A stretch of 64,000 nt of DNA from Vogesella urethralis (lineage in GTDB: Bacteria; Pseudomonadota; Gammaproteobacteria; Burkholderiales; Chromobacteriaceae): NCBI RefSeq assembly GCF_007644045.2, contig NZ_VMDW02000091.1:1-64000 (forward strand), given 5' to 3'. This document shows positions 20,010-28,140 of the stretch, piece after piece. How positions within the stretch are numbered: position 1 is the stretch's first letter; every line of letters begins with the position of its first letter. A program made the position numbers and the translations under genes. A model generated the notes under the pieces. It was not told the origin of the DNA. It saw only the letters and a list, made by a program, of their open reading frames with translations, and did not search any database.

Positions 20010-20061
20010 CTCTGTATCTCCTGTTGTGTTGGTGTCACCTCGCCGGGTGTAAATGCCACAG

Positions 20062-20077
20062 TGCATCCCGCGTGCCA
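20062..20077 (-). promoter_or_regulatory. Sigma-54 promoter of the aldehyde dehydrogenase gene
   Basis: On the minus strand TGGCACG-CGGG-ATGCA matches the sigma-54 consensus TGGCACG-N4-TTGCA with a single change and exact GG-N10-GC spacing. The predicted start is near 20050, leaving a leader of about 40 bases. Upstream, about 20121-20152 carries the self-complementary TGCATGCA and flanking GATGCA / TGCATC, candidate activator binding sites at the distance expected for a bacterial enhancer. Confidence 0.8.
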
Positions 20078-20230
20078 GCCTGTTGCCATGCTGCAGCGCA
20101 ACCAGGCCGTTGCCCTTATCGATGCAGCCTTCTGGTGCATGCATGTTGCATCGCAAAAATCACGGCTTTTTTTGGGCGTACTTTCGCCGCAGCGGCGCGG
20201 CACACTTCGGGCCGCTGCGGCGCACCTGGC

Positions 20231-20269
20231 TGTGTCAGCCTGCTACAGTTGTATCGATACAGTGACACA
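20231..20269. promoter_or_regulatory. Inverted repeat operator candidate before the AcoR-like gene
   Basis: TGTGTCA (20231-20237) and TGACACA (20263-20269) form an interrupted inverted repeat around a second palindrome, TGTATCGATACA (20250-20261). It ends 14 bases before the activator's start codon, so it could be an autoregulatory site or the enhancer for the divergent gene. Confidence 0.5.
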
Positions 20270-20283
20270 CCGTGGAGAACCCC

Positions 20284-22134
20284 ATGTCCAGCCTGCCCTT
20301 GGCCGAAGTACGGCGCCGCTTTTTCGACGGTGACGATGTCCCGGAAAACAGCGTGCCGCAGCCCATCCTGCACTCGTGGCGGCGCTGCCTGGGCCTGGGC
20401 CTGCCGGCGGGGCGGCTGCGACAACCCGAGCGGCTGGACCCGAACACGTTGCAGCAACGGCAGCAGGCCAGCGCCGACTGGCTGCAGCTGGCCAAGCCGG
20501 CCATCGACGCGCTGTTCGACAGCGTGGTGGACGATGGCCACGTGGTGATCGTGGCCGACGCCGACGGCGTCATCCTCAACCAGATGGGCCACCCGGCGTT
20601 TCTGGACCGCGCCGAACGGGTAGCGCTGCTGCCGGGCATGGACTGGCGCGAAGACGTGCGGGGCACCAACGCCATCGGCACCGCGCTGGTCACCGGCAGC
20701 GCCGTACGGGTGCGTGGCAGCGAACACTATCTGGAACGCAACCGCCAGCTGTCGTGCACCGCCAGCACCATCCTCGACCCGCAAGGCCGCCTGCTGGGCG
20801 CGCTGGACGTATCCGGCCTGCCGCGCAAGCTGGGCGAGGCGCAACAGCTGCAGGTGATGACGGCGGTGCGCCATATCGAACAACGGCTGTTCGACGAGCA
20901 CAGCCGCAGCCTGCACGAGCTGCGCTTTGCCCCCGACCCGGCCACACTGGCTACGCCACGTTGCGCGCGGCTGGCGTTTGACGACGACGGCGTACTGCGT
21001 GCGGCCAACCGTGCCGCGCTGGCCGCACTGGGGCTGGACTGGCATTGCCTGGGGCAAACCAGTTTTGCCGGGCTGTCCGGCCTCAGCCTGGAACACTGGC
21101 TCAGTCGCCACGGCAGCGGCATCGCCTCGCTGCGCCACGGCGGCCGGCTGTACTCGGCCAGCCTGCTGCCGCCCCGGCTACCGTCCTTGAGCGAGCGCCC
21201 CACCCTGCTGCACAGCGAGCCGGCAGCACGCGCCGAAAATAGCCACGACAAGGTTGGCCGCAAGCAGGACCTGGCGCTACCCGCCGGCATGCTGGACACC
21301 GCCCGCCGCCTGCTGGAAGCCGACATCCCGGTGCTGGTACTGGGGGAAACCGGCGCCGGCAAGGAACGCTTCGTGCAGGCGCTGCACGCAGCCAGCAGCC
21401 GCGCCGCCGCACCGCTGGTGGCGGTGAACTGCGCCGCCATCCCGGAGGGGCTGATCGAATCGGAACTGTTCGGCTACGAAGAAGGCGCCTTTACCGGCGC
21501 CCGGCGCCAGGGCGCCCGCGGCCGCCTGCGCGAGGCCGACGGCGGCGTGCTGTTTCTGGATGAGATCGGCGACATGCCGATGAGCCTGCAGGCGCGGCTG
21601 CTGCGCGTGCTGCAAGAGCGGCTGGTGGTGCCGCTGGGCGGTGGTAGCGGGCAGAAAGTGGATATCCGCATCGTAGCCGCCACTCACCGCGACTTGGGCG
21701 ACGAAGTGGCCGCCGGCCGTTTCCGCGCCGACCTCTATTACCGCCTGTGCCACTACCCGCTCACGCTGCCGCCGCTGCGCGAACGCGGCGACGTGGCGCA
21801 GATTGCGGCCAACCTGCTACTACAGCACGGCAGTGCCGGGCGCGGCATTACGCTGTCGCCGGCGTTGGCCGACTTCATCCGCCGCTACCCGTGGCCGGGC
21901 AACCTGCGCCAGCTGGACAACCTGCTGCGCACGCTGCTGGCGCTGGTGGACGACGGCACCGTGCTGACGCCCGACCACCTGCCCGCCACGCTGCGCGCTG
22001 CACAGCCGGCACAGCGCCAGACGGCCAACACCCTGCACAGCCTGCTGCAACAGCACGGCGGTAACGCCAGCGCCGCCGCGCGGGCGCTGGGCATCAGCCG
22101 CAGCACGTTTTACCGCCGCCTGCGCGATAGCTAA
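20284..22134 (+). CDS. AcoR-like sigma-54-dependent activator
   Basis: A 616-residue enhancer-binding protein. The N-terminal third is a GAF-type sensor (AcoR family opening 'ILHSWRRCLGLGL'), followed by a PAS-like segment (about 220-300). The AAA+ domain has Walker A 'GETGAGKE' (354-361), the sigma-54 contact loop 'GAFTGA' (401-406) and Walker B 'GVLFLDEIGD' (421-430). The C-terminus is a Fis-type helix-turn-helix ('NASAAARALGISRSTFYRRL'). GTG at 20272 is rejected because GGAG inside it serves ATG 20284. It almost certainly activates the divergent aldehyde dehydrogenase gene. Confidence 0.9.
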   Translation: MSSLPLAEVRRRFFDGDDVPENSVPQPILHSWRRCLGLGLPAGRLRQPERLDPNTLQQRQQASADWLQLAKPAIDALFDSVVDDGHVVIVADADGVILNQMGHPAFLDRAERVALLPGMDWREDVRGTNAIGTALVTGSAVRVRGSEHYLERNRQLSCTASTILDPQGRLLGALDVSGLPRKLGEAQQLQVMTAVRHIEQRLFDEHSRSLHELRFAPDPATLATPRCARLAFDDDGVLRAANRAALAALGLDWHCLGQTSFAGLSGLSLEHWLSRHGSGIASLRHGGRLYSASLLPPRLPSLSERPTLLHSEPAARAENSHDKVGRKQDLALPAGMLDTARRLLEADIPVLVLGETGAGKERFVQALHAASSRAAAPLVAVNCAAIPEGLIESELFGYEEGAFTGARRQGARGRLREADGGVLFLDEIGDMPMSLQARLLRVLQERLVVPLGGGSGQKVDIRIVAATHRDLGDEVAAGRFRADLYYRLCHYPLTLPPLRERGDVAQIAANLLLQHGSAGRGITLSPALADFIRRYPWPGNLRQLDNLLRTLLALVDDGTVLTPDHLPATLRAAQPAQRQTANTLHSLLQQHGGNASAAARALGISRSTFYRRLRDS

Positions 22135-22177
22135 GACCGCCAGCCAAACACAGCGTCCCGCCGGATGCGCAGGATAG

Positions 22178-22214
22178 AAACACCCCCTGCGTGCCATGCC
22201 AGCAGGGGGTGTTT
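22178..22214. terminator. Bidirectional terminator between convergent genes
   Basis: AAACACCCCCTGC and its perfect 13-base complement flank an 11-base loop, with T-rich sequence after and A-rich before. Confidence 0.8.
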
Positions 22215-22259
22215 CTTCAAGCGGAGACCTGCCGACAGCACGCCGGCAGGGCGCGACGC

Positions 22260-22973
22260 TTACCAGCCCATCTGGCGGGCGATGTCGGCTTTGGTCTGCA
22301 CGCCCCAGCGCAGCTGTTCGTCCACATAGCTGCGGATGGCTGGCTGTTGCAGCAGCTGCTGCAGGTCGTCTTTGGCCGCAGCCGGCACCTTGTGCAGACG
22401 GTCTACGGTGAGGTAATCCGCCTTCCAGCTTTCCAGCGTGGCGGTTCTGAGCTGCAAATAGGTTTCACCGGAACGGGCGCGTTCCAGCCGGGCCGAGATG
22501 CGGACGCAACTCTGTCTATCCTCACGCAGGCTGTCTTGCTGTCTGGCCACCGTCACCCAGCCTTTTTCTTCCTGCTGGTGGTCTTTCTGGCAGGCGCCAA
22601 TCAGCTGGGTAAACGACACGTGCTGGTTAAACGGAGACAAGCTGGTATTGAACGCAATCAGGTCGCCGCTTTCCACGTCTTGTACCGACAACCAGGCGTC
22701 AGCGGTTTCGCTCACTACCGTGCTGCTACCCTCTTCGGTCACGTCTGGCGCGTCGGTTTCCACTTCGCTGATCAGCCAGTTCCCCGCGGGCAGCAGCACC
22801 CGCTTCTTGCCCAGTTCGAAAGCCTGCATCTTTTCGCCGATGACGAAATGACGCTCGAATTTTTCACGGCGTGACGGATTATCCTCGAACATGCCAAAGG
22901 TCAACGGTTCTGCCACGGCAGCGGCGGACAGTGCCAGCAATAGCGTGGCGGCCAAACCTGCTTTTGTTTTCAT
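22260..22973 (-). CDS. Secreted hypothetical protein
   Basis: Unrecognised 237-residue protein with a standard signal peptide ('MKTKAGLAATLLLALSAAAVA' before EPL), so probably periplasmic. The mature part is mixed alpha/beta with two cysteines that could pair. No enzyme motif is visible. An AGGGC site lies before the ATG. It sits between a terminator and the roadblock operon and is probably transcribed alone. Confidence 0.6.
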   Translation of the reverse strand: MKTKAGLAATLLLALSAAAVAEPLTFGMFEDNPSRREKFERHFVIGEKMQAFELGKKRVLLPAGNWLISEVETDAPDVTEEGSSTVVSETADAWLSVQDVESGDLIAFNTSLSPFNQHVSFTQLIGACQKDHQQEEKGWVTVARQQDSLREDRQSCVRISARLERARSGETYLQLRTATLESWKADYLTVDRLHKVPAAAKDDLQQLLQQPAIRSYVDEQLRWGVQTKADIARQMGW

Positions 22974-23034
22974 GATGCGCCCTGTTTGTTATGCCAGCAC
23001 ATGATAAACAAGCGCAGTCATTTCGCATAGCTGG

Positions 23035-23397
23035 CTATAAAATTTCGGACACACTGCGCGCCGCACGCTTGGCGTCCAGAAAGATCAGGCCCAGCTTGGC
23101 TTCCTTGCGGGCAATGACGGTCAGTACCGCGTCACGGCCGGCGTAACTCATCAGGATGTAGCCGGCGTCTCCCTTCACCATTACTTGTTCCAGCTCGCCG
23201 CGGGCCAGCTCGCGGGCGGTACGCTCGCCCAGCGACAACATGGCGGCGGCCATGGCGCCGACGCGGTCTTCGTCGACGCCCTGCGGCAACAGCGCGGCCA
23301 TGGTCAGGCCGTCGGAGGAAATGATGGCAGAGGCCTCGATGTCGGCAGACGCGCCGTTGAGGTCGCTGAGGATGGATTTGAGCAGTTGTTCGCGCAT
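23035..23397 (-). CDS. Roadblock/LC7-domain protein (MglB-like)
   Basis: A 120-residue roadblock-fold protein. The signatures 'IEASAIISSDGLTMAALLPQGVDEDRVGAMAAAMLSLGERTARELARGELEQVMVKGDAGYILMSYAGRDAVLTVIA' are typical of MglB-type regulators, which act as GAP or GEF partners of Ras-like bacterial GTPases. It is the last gene of a six-gene operon whose GTPase gene lies two genes upstream. A GGAAG site precedes ATG 23397. Confidence 0.85.
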   Translation of the reverse strand: MREQLLKSILSDLNGASADIEASAIISSDGLTMAALLPQGVDEDRVGAMAAAMLSLGERTARELARGELEQVMVKGDAGYILMSYAGRDAVLTVIARKEAKLGLIFLDAKRAARSVSEIL

Positions 23398-23419
23398 GGT
23401 GTTGGCTTCCGGTAATCGT

Positions 23420-24055
23420 TCAGGCGTAACGGCGACACAGCGCCTCGATGATGGCAACAAAGGCGCTATCGCCCAGTCGCGGTTGGCCGCCAATCACCAG
23501 CAGGAAAGTCTGGCGGCCCAGGTAGAGCGGGTGAAACCCCAGCTCGGCGTGGCCGGCCGGGTCGATCAGGGCCCAGGCTTGTGCGCCCAGCCCCAGGTTT
23601 TGCTGCAACAGCCGGGCATGGCGCCGCGCCATGCCGATGATGTCGCCAGCCAGCGCGGCGATCTGCTCCGCCGCCTCGTGACGGAAACCGGCGGTGGCGT
23701 AATACAGGCCGTTATCGTCGGCCAACAGCGCGCGGCCCTCGCCGGACAACAGCGCCAGCAAGGCAGGCAGGCGGCTTTCCAGGCTACCGGCCGGTTCGCT
23801 GCGCCCGTCGCGGCGGCCCTGCACGAAGCCCAGCCGTTGCAGGCGGTACAGTACGGTCAGCGCCTGCTCTGGCGACTCGGCTTCACACCATTGCTGCAGG
23901 CGCGCTTCGTTCAGCGGCAACTCGCCGCCATGCTGCAGCAGTTGCAGCAGCAGCTTGCGGTCGGCACGGGCCTCGCCGTGGCTGACGGCGTACCAGGCGC
24001 CGGCCGGAGTGACCTCGGCGTACAGCGCGCTGTTGAGGCTGAGCGGGGCGTCCAT
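23420..24055 (-). CDS. Unknown protein of the GTPase-roadblock operon
   Basis: A 211-residue protein with no motif I can name. The N-terminal half is helical with a winged-helix look ('ARADRKLLLQLLQHGGELPLNEARLQQWCEAESPEQALTVLYRLQRLGFVQG'). The C-terminal half ('LLSGEGRALLADDNGLYYATAGFRHEAAEQIAALAGDIIGMARRHA') follows the order of helices and strands seen in roadblock domains, so it may be a divergent second roadblock unit. GGAGGG precedes ATG 24055; the GTPase gene ends two bases before this start. Confidence 0.6.
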   Translation of the reverse strand: MDAPLSLNSALYAEVTPAGAWYAVSHGEARADRKLLLQLLQHGGELPLNEARLQQWCEAESPEQALTVLYRLQRLGFVQGRRDGRSEPAGSLESRLPALLALLSGEGRALLADDNGLYYATAGFRHEAAEQIAALAGDIIGMARRHARLLQQNLGLGAQAWALIDPAGHAELGFHPLYLGRQTFLLVIGGQPRLGDSAFVAIIEALCRRYA

Positions 24056-24057
24056 GG

Positions 24058-24600
24058 CTAGCCCTCCAGCCCCGGATCGATCGAATACAGCAGCGCGCAC
24101 ACCAGCGACTTGATGTCCTCACGGTTGCGGGCGTCCACCTCGAAAATCGGCGGGCGCAGGCCCAGCGTTTCCAGGATGTCGGCGTAATGCGCGGTGGTGG
24201 GCGTACCGGCCAGGTCGGTCTTGGTAATGCCCACCACCAGCGGCGCATCCTGCAGCAGCTTGTCGAACGCTTTCAGGAAAAACTGCAGGTCGCGGATGGG
24301 GTGCGGCCGGGTGTTGTCCAGCAGCAGGATCAGCCCGATGCCGCCTTGGCTGAGGATGTCCCACATGAAATCGAAACGCTCCTGCCCCGGCGTGCCGTAC
24401 AGGTGCACCTTGGTGTCATCGTCCAGCATCAGCACGCCGTAATCCAGCGCTACCGTGGTGTGGCCCTTGCGGTCCAGCGTCATGTCCGAGGCGGTGGCGT
24501 CGGTGGTCACCGGCGGGATATCGGACAGACTGGCGATGGCTGTGGTCTTGCCGGCGCCCACCGGGCCGGCAAACAGGATTTTGTTGTCACTGGGTCGCAT
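24058..24600 (-). CDS. MglA-like small GTPase
   Basis: A 180-residue Ras-fold GTPase. G1 is 'GPVGAGKTT' (about 12-20), G3 'GTPGQERF' and G4 'TKTDL'. The family includes MglA of Myxococcus and the GTP-binding proteins of roadblock operons, which switch polarity or signalling complexes at the membrane. The two roadblock-type neighbours downstream would be its regulators. It is transcribed with the upstream receiver-like gene (nine-base gap). The output is unknown; type IV pilus polarity is one possibility, given MglA precedent and the FimV-like neighbour. Confidence 0.85.
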   Translation of the reverse strand: MRPSDNKILFAGPVGAGKTTAIASLSDIPPVTTDATASDMTLDRKGHTTVALDYGVLMLDDDTKVHLYGTPGQERFDFMWDILSQGGIGLILLLDNTRPHPIRDLQFFLKAFDKLLQDAPLVVGITKTDLAGTPTTAHYADILETLGLRPPIFEVDARNREDIKSLVCALLYSIDPGLEG

Positions 24601-24609
24601 GCAAAGCCC

Positions 24610-25776
24610 CTACAGGTTCTTGATCCGCCCCAGCAGGCGCGACAGCAGACTCTGTCTGGCCGGCGGCAGGGGCGCGGGTGCCGGCGTAGCCGGCCGGGTA
24701 GCGGACGGCGCCGCTTCGTTGGTCTTGCCCACCTGCTCCAGCAGGCCCAGCGCATGGCTGGCGGCGATGAAATTGCACAGCGTGGCCGGCTCCATTTTCA
24801 GCAGGCTTACCGCCACGCGCAGGCTGGTGGGCGTGCGCGACCACAGGCCGGCAATACGCAGCGCGCCGTCCAGCGGCGCCAGCCGCGTCAGGTTGGGCCA
24901 CTGCCGCAAACGCAACGGGGTATCCGGGTCGATGCCCGCCAGCAGGCGGCCGCGGCAGCTCCACAGCGCCACCTGCCACAGCAGCGTGGGCAGCGCAATG
25001 CGCACCACCGGCTCGTCGGCCGGCGCGGTGGCGCCCTGCGCCTGGCTGGCCAGACGCAGGCCGTTCAGCTCGCACAGCTGTTGCACGCTGGACAGCGTGG
25101 TATGCAGCGTGGCCATGCCCTGTACCGGGTCGACACAGGCAAACAGCCGTTGCTCGCAGTACAGCAACTGCGGCTGCTTCTGCCGTGCCGCCTCTACCAG
25201 CAAACCGTAAATGGTGCCCACCGGGTGAAAACGCTGCAGGATGCGGCGCTGCCCGCCCTGGCGTGCCACGGGTGGCGCCTCGCCCGGCGGCGGCGTGGTT
25301 GGCCGCACCGCGGCCGGGGGCGGTACCGGCGCGGGGGCTGGCCGCACCGCAGCTGTGGCTGCCAGCGGCGCCGACACCGGCGCGGGCGTCACCGCCGGCG
25401 GCGGGCTGACAGGCGGCAGCGCGGCGCTATCGGCCGCGGCGTCCGGTGTGGCCAACAACTGGCGTAGCAGCGGGAACAGCTTTTCCATGCGCACCGGCTT
25501 TACCATCTGCAAGGCCGGGGCGTCGTCGCTGGGGTAGGCGGTAACGATCAGCGCCGGCAGCGCGGGGTGTTGCTGGCGGTACTGCTGCCACACTTGCCAG
25601 CCGGTAGCGCTATCGACATCGATAATGGCCAGCTGCGGCGTACCGCCGTGGTCGCTGGCCAGCCGGTACGGATGCAGCGTGTGCAGGCGGAACGCCATGC
25701 GGAACAGCGCCAGCTTGCGTTCGTCCATGCCGGCGGTGAGAACGGTGATCGGCTCAGCCGGCGTGCTGACAGACAT
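24610..25776 (-). CDS. Receiver-like domain protein with Pro-rich linker
   Basis: A 388-residue cytosolic protein. Residues 10-110 resemble a response-regulator receiver: Asp53 in 'LAIIDVDS', Thr79 in 'LIVTAYP' and Lys93 in 'MVKP' sit at the phosphorylation, switch and lysine positions, but the usual N-terminal acidic pair is absent. A Pro/Ala-rich linker (about 112-170) leads to a C-terminal domain of unknown type and a basic tail 'LLGRIKNL'. GGAGGAG lies before ATG 25776; the first 23 bases overlap the upstream gene. Probably a scaffold or degenerate two-component element of the operon. Confidence 0.6.
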   Translation of the reverse strand: MSVSTPAEPITVLTAGMDERKLALFRMAFRLHTLHPYRLASDHGGTPQLAIIDVDSATGWQVWQQYRQQHPALPALIVTAYPSDDAPALQMVKPVRMEKLFPLLRQLLATPDAAADSAALPPVSPPPAVTPAPVSAPLAATAAVRPAPAPVPPPAAVRPTTPPPGEAPPVARQGGQRRILQRFHPVGTIYGLLVEAARQKQPQLLYCEQRLFACVDPVQGMATLHTTLSSVQQLCELNGLRLASQAQGATAPADEPVVRIALPTLLWQVALWSCRGRLLAGIDPDTPLRLRQWPNLTRLAPLDGALRIAGLWSRTPTSLRVAVSLLKMEPATLCNFIAASHALGLLEQVGKTNEAAPSATRPATPAPAPLPPARQSLLSRLLGRIKNL

Positions 25777-27178
25777 GGTGCTCCTCCAGCGGGTCATCCA
25801 GTTTCAGAAGCTGGCGCAGCTGCGCCAGACGGGAGGCCACCTCGGCCGGCGGGTGGCCCAGCGTGGCGCGGATGTGTGCCAGCAGCGCGCGCAGCTGGCC
25901 GGCGGATTCCAGCCGTTGGTACAGGTCCAGCAGCAACGGGTACAGGCGCACGTCGGCCGGGTTGCGGTACAGCGCCTGCTCCAGCACTGCCTGGGCTTCT
26001 TCCACCTGACCGTATTCCAGGTAGGCCTCGGCTTCGTCCAGCGCGTCGCGGGTGGTGGCCGCCGGCGCCGCAATGCTGCCAACGCGAACCAGCGGCAGGG
26101 CGTCCACGTCGGCAACCGGTGCCGGCACGAAACCCCAGGCACGCCCCAGCGCGTCCAGCCCGGCGCTGTCCTGGCCGGCCGCCAGCGCGTCCAGCAGCGG
26201 GTGGCTACCCAGCGCAAAACCCATGCGCAACAGGCGCTCGCGCAGCGCCGGGCCGTGGTCGCCCAACAGCACGAAACTCTGCCACAGCCGTCGGCAGAAG
26301 CCGGCCAGGTTGGCCGCACGGTAGTACAGATGCAGGATGTCCATCAGCAGCGTCAGCGGGTGACGGGTATGCGCCAGCAGGTTTTCCAGCGTGGCGATGG
26401 CAGTCGCGGTTTCTCCGTGCTGCTGCAGGATGCGTACGCCCTGACGCGGCGGCAGCAGATGGCAGATGGCCTGCCGCTCCAGGCCGTCCAGCGCGGCCAA
26501 CGGCTGCTGGCCGGCCACCAGCAGCAGGCTGCCGTCCGGGCTGGCCGGGTTGGCCGCCGGCGCGGCGCTGGCCGCCCGGGGTGCCGGTTGCGGTGGCGCC
26601 AGCCCGACGCGGCGGCTGACGGTAGCGATGTCCCAGCCCAGGCTGTCTTCGGCGAATACGCGCAGCGCCAGGTTGTCGGGGTCGACGCGCAGCCCTTCCA
26701 CTACTGCCTGGGCGGTGTCGGCTTCGGTCAGCATGCCCAGCGCGGCCAGGCGTTGCAGGATCTCGGTGAAGTCGTCGATGGCGGCCAGGCGCAGGTACAG
26801 GCCCAGCAGGCGCGCCAGCTCGCGGCTGGCCGGCGGGTTCTGGTCGGCGTAGCTGCGCAACAGCGCGGCGGCGCGGTCGAGGTAGCCGAACTGCAGGTAA
26901 ACGTCGGCCTCGGTCAGCTGGTCGGTGTCGGCAACGCCGATTTCCAGTTGCAACTCGTCGGGGCCGGCCATGGCGTCGGCGGCGGCCTGCGCGGGTGGTG
27001 CTGCCTGAGCCGGCGCGTCGTCCGCCACCACGGCCACCGGGTGCAGAATGCGCGGCGGCGGCAGCCGGTTTTCGGCAGCCGGCGGTGGGCGGCGACGGCG
27101 CATCACCCACAGCAAGCCCAGCAGCACAGCCGGGCTGGCCGCCAGCAGCAGCGTGGTGTCGTCGGGCAACGGCAGCAT
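25754..27178 (-). CDS. FimV-like membrane-anchored TPR protein
   Basis: A 474-residue protein with one N-terminal membrane helix (about 8-26) and a basic stop-transfer 'RRRRP'. After a Pro/Ala linker come helical repeats typical of FimV/TPR ('EADVYLQFGYLDRAAALLRSYADQNP' and 'EAEAYLEYGQVEEAQAVLEQALYRNPADVRLYPLLLDLYQ'). FimV-type hubs localise type IV pili and signalling proteins to the pole. The membrane anchor would tether the rest of this operon's products. It begins four bases after the stop of the diiron protein gene. Confidence 0.7.
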   Translation of the reverse strand: MLPLPDDTTLLLAASPAVLLGLLWVMRRRRPPPAAENRLPPPRILHPVAVVADDAPAQAAPPAQAAADAMAGPDELQLEIGVADTDQLTEADVYLQFGYLDRAAALLRSYADQNPPASRELARLLGLYLRLAAIDDFTEILQRLAALGMLTEADTAQAVVEGLRVDPDNLALRVFAEDSLGWDIATVSRRVGLAPPQPAPRAASAAPAANPASPDGSLLLVAGQQPLAALDGLERQAICHLLPPRQGVRILQQHGETATAIATLENLLAHTRHPLTLLMDILHLYYRAANLAGFCRRLWQSFVLLGDHGPALRERLLRMGFALGSHPLLDALAAGQDSAGLDALGRAWGFVPAPVADVDALPLVRVGSIAAPAATTRDALDEAEAYLEYGQVEEAQAVLEQALYRNPADVRLYPLLLDLYQRLESAGQLRALLAHIRATLGHPPAEVASRLAQLRQLLKLDDPLEEHHVCQHAG

Positions 27179-27182
27179 GGCG

Positions 27183-27953
27183 TTAGCGGCGCGGCGGGAA
27201 GTCGGCTTCGGTCAGCAGGTCGGTGCCGCACTCCAGTTTCTCGAACCAGTCGAGGAAGCGCTTCACCATGTCCTTGCCTTTGTAGGACGCGCCGTGCTGC
27301 GGCACGATCCACTCCACGTCCATTTGCCGCACCATGTTCACCCACAGCCGGGCGGCGCGGTTATTGCTCATGTAGCGGCGATGGAAGCCGGACATGTGGT
27401 GGTCCACCAGATGGCGGTCGAAGTCTTCCACCGGCTGCGCGGCGCTGACGCCGTCCATCAGCGAGGCGCCGATGTCGCCGGAAAACAGGATCTTGCTGAT
27501 CGGGTCGTACACCTGGAAAAAGCCGACGGTGTGCAGGTAGTGTGCCGGGACGATTTCCAGCCGCGTGCGGCCCAGCGGCAGCGTCATGCCGCGCGCCGGG
27601 ATCGGAATCAGCCGCCCTTCGGTAGCGCCCTTGACGCAGAAGTGCGGGATGAAACGCGTCCATTCCTGCGCGATGACGATCTGGGCATCGGTAATCAACA
27701 GCCAGCCGTTGGCAGAGGCGATGATGTCCGGGTCCTGGTGCGAAGCAAAAATATAGCGGGTATGCGACGGTAGGAAGTGGTCGGCCATTTCCGCCAGCAG
27801 GTGTTTGTAGGTGAGGTTGCCGCCCGGGTCCAGCAGCATGCCGTCGCCGTCGTGGACGATGGCGAACTGGTTGGCCTGGATGCCTTCACCTTGTACCAGG
27901 TCGGTAAAGGCGATGCATTTGTGGTTGCCGTCGTTGTAGAGAACCTGTGCCAT
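27183..27953 (-). CDS. ODP-type oxygen-binding diiron protein (metallo-beta-lactamase fold)
   Basis: A 256-residue metallo-beta-lactamase-fold protein of the flavodiiron/ODP branch, lacking the flavodoxin domain. All six diiron ligand positions can be placed: His72, Asp74, Asp76 ('SHQDPD'), His141 ('HYLHTVG'), Asp160 ('SGDIGAS') and His220 ('PQHGASY'). The fourth histidine of hydrolases (HxHxDH) is replaced by Ile, as expected for flavodiiron-like rather than hydrolytic members. ODPs act as oxygen/iron sensors in chemotaxis of Treponema. Here it heads a GTPase/roadblock operon behind an FNR-type box, suggesting oxygen-responsive signalling. Confidence 0.75.
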   Translation of the reverse strand: MAQVLYNDGNHKCIAFTDLVQGEGIQANQFAIVHDGDGMLLDPGGNLTYKHLLAEMADHFLPSHTRYIFASHQDPDIIASANGWLLITDAQIVIAQEWTRFIPHFCVKGATEGRLIPIPARGMTLPLGRTRLEIVPAHYLHTVGFFQVYDPISKILFSGDIGASLMDGVSAAQPVEDFDRHLVDHHMSGFHRRYMSNNRAARLWVNMVRQMDVEWIVPQHGASYKGKDMVKRFLDWFEKLECGTDLLTEADFPPRR

Positions 27954-27998
27954 AGCGCGTGCGAGCCACCTGCTCGATGCAAACCGGATAGGTCTGAA

Positions 27999-28040
27999 AG
28001 ATTAGCCAGCCTAATACAAACGGGTATTGACTCGGGTCAA
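27999..28040 (-). promoter_or_regulatory. FNR-type box and -10 of the diiron/GTPase operon
   Basis: TTGAC-TCGG-GTCAA (28027-28040) is a perfect inverted repeat matching the FNR/ANR/DNR consensus TTGAT-N4-ATCAA at 8 of 10 positions. On the minus strand a weak -10, TAATCT (27999-28004), follows after exactly 22 bases, placing the box centre at -41.5 as in class II FNR-activated promoters. The leader to the diiron protein gene is about 40 bases. Confidence 0.65.
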
Positions 28041-28084
28041 ACGGGGGGCAGCCTGTTACCGCTGCCGTAACAGGCAGCGGCAAC

Positions 28085-28113
28085 AAAAAACCCTGCTTGC
28101 AAGGCAAGCAGGG
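28085..28113 (-). terminator. Terminator of the pnt operon
   Basis: CCCTGCTTGC / GCAAGCAGGG with a three-base loop, followed on the minus strand by TTTTTT. A copy of the dispersed 11-mer lies between it and pntB. Confidence 0.85.
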
Positions 28114-28140
28114 TTGGTCGGTGCCAAGGTTGGCCGCAGC

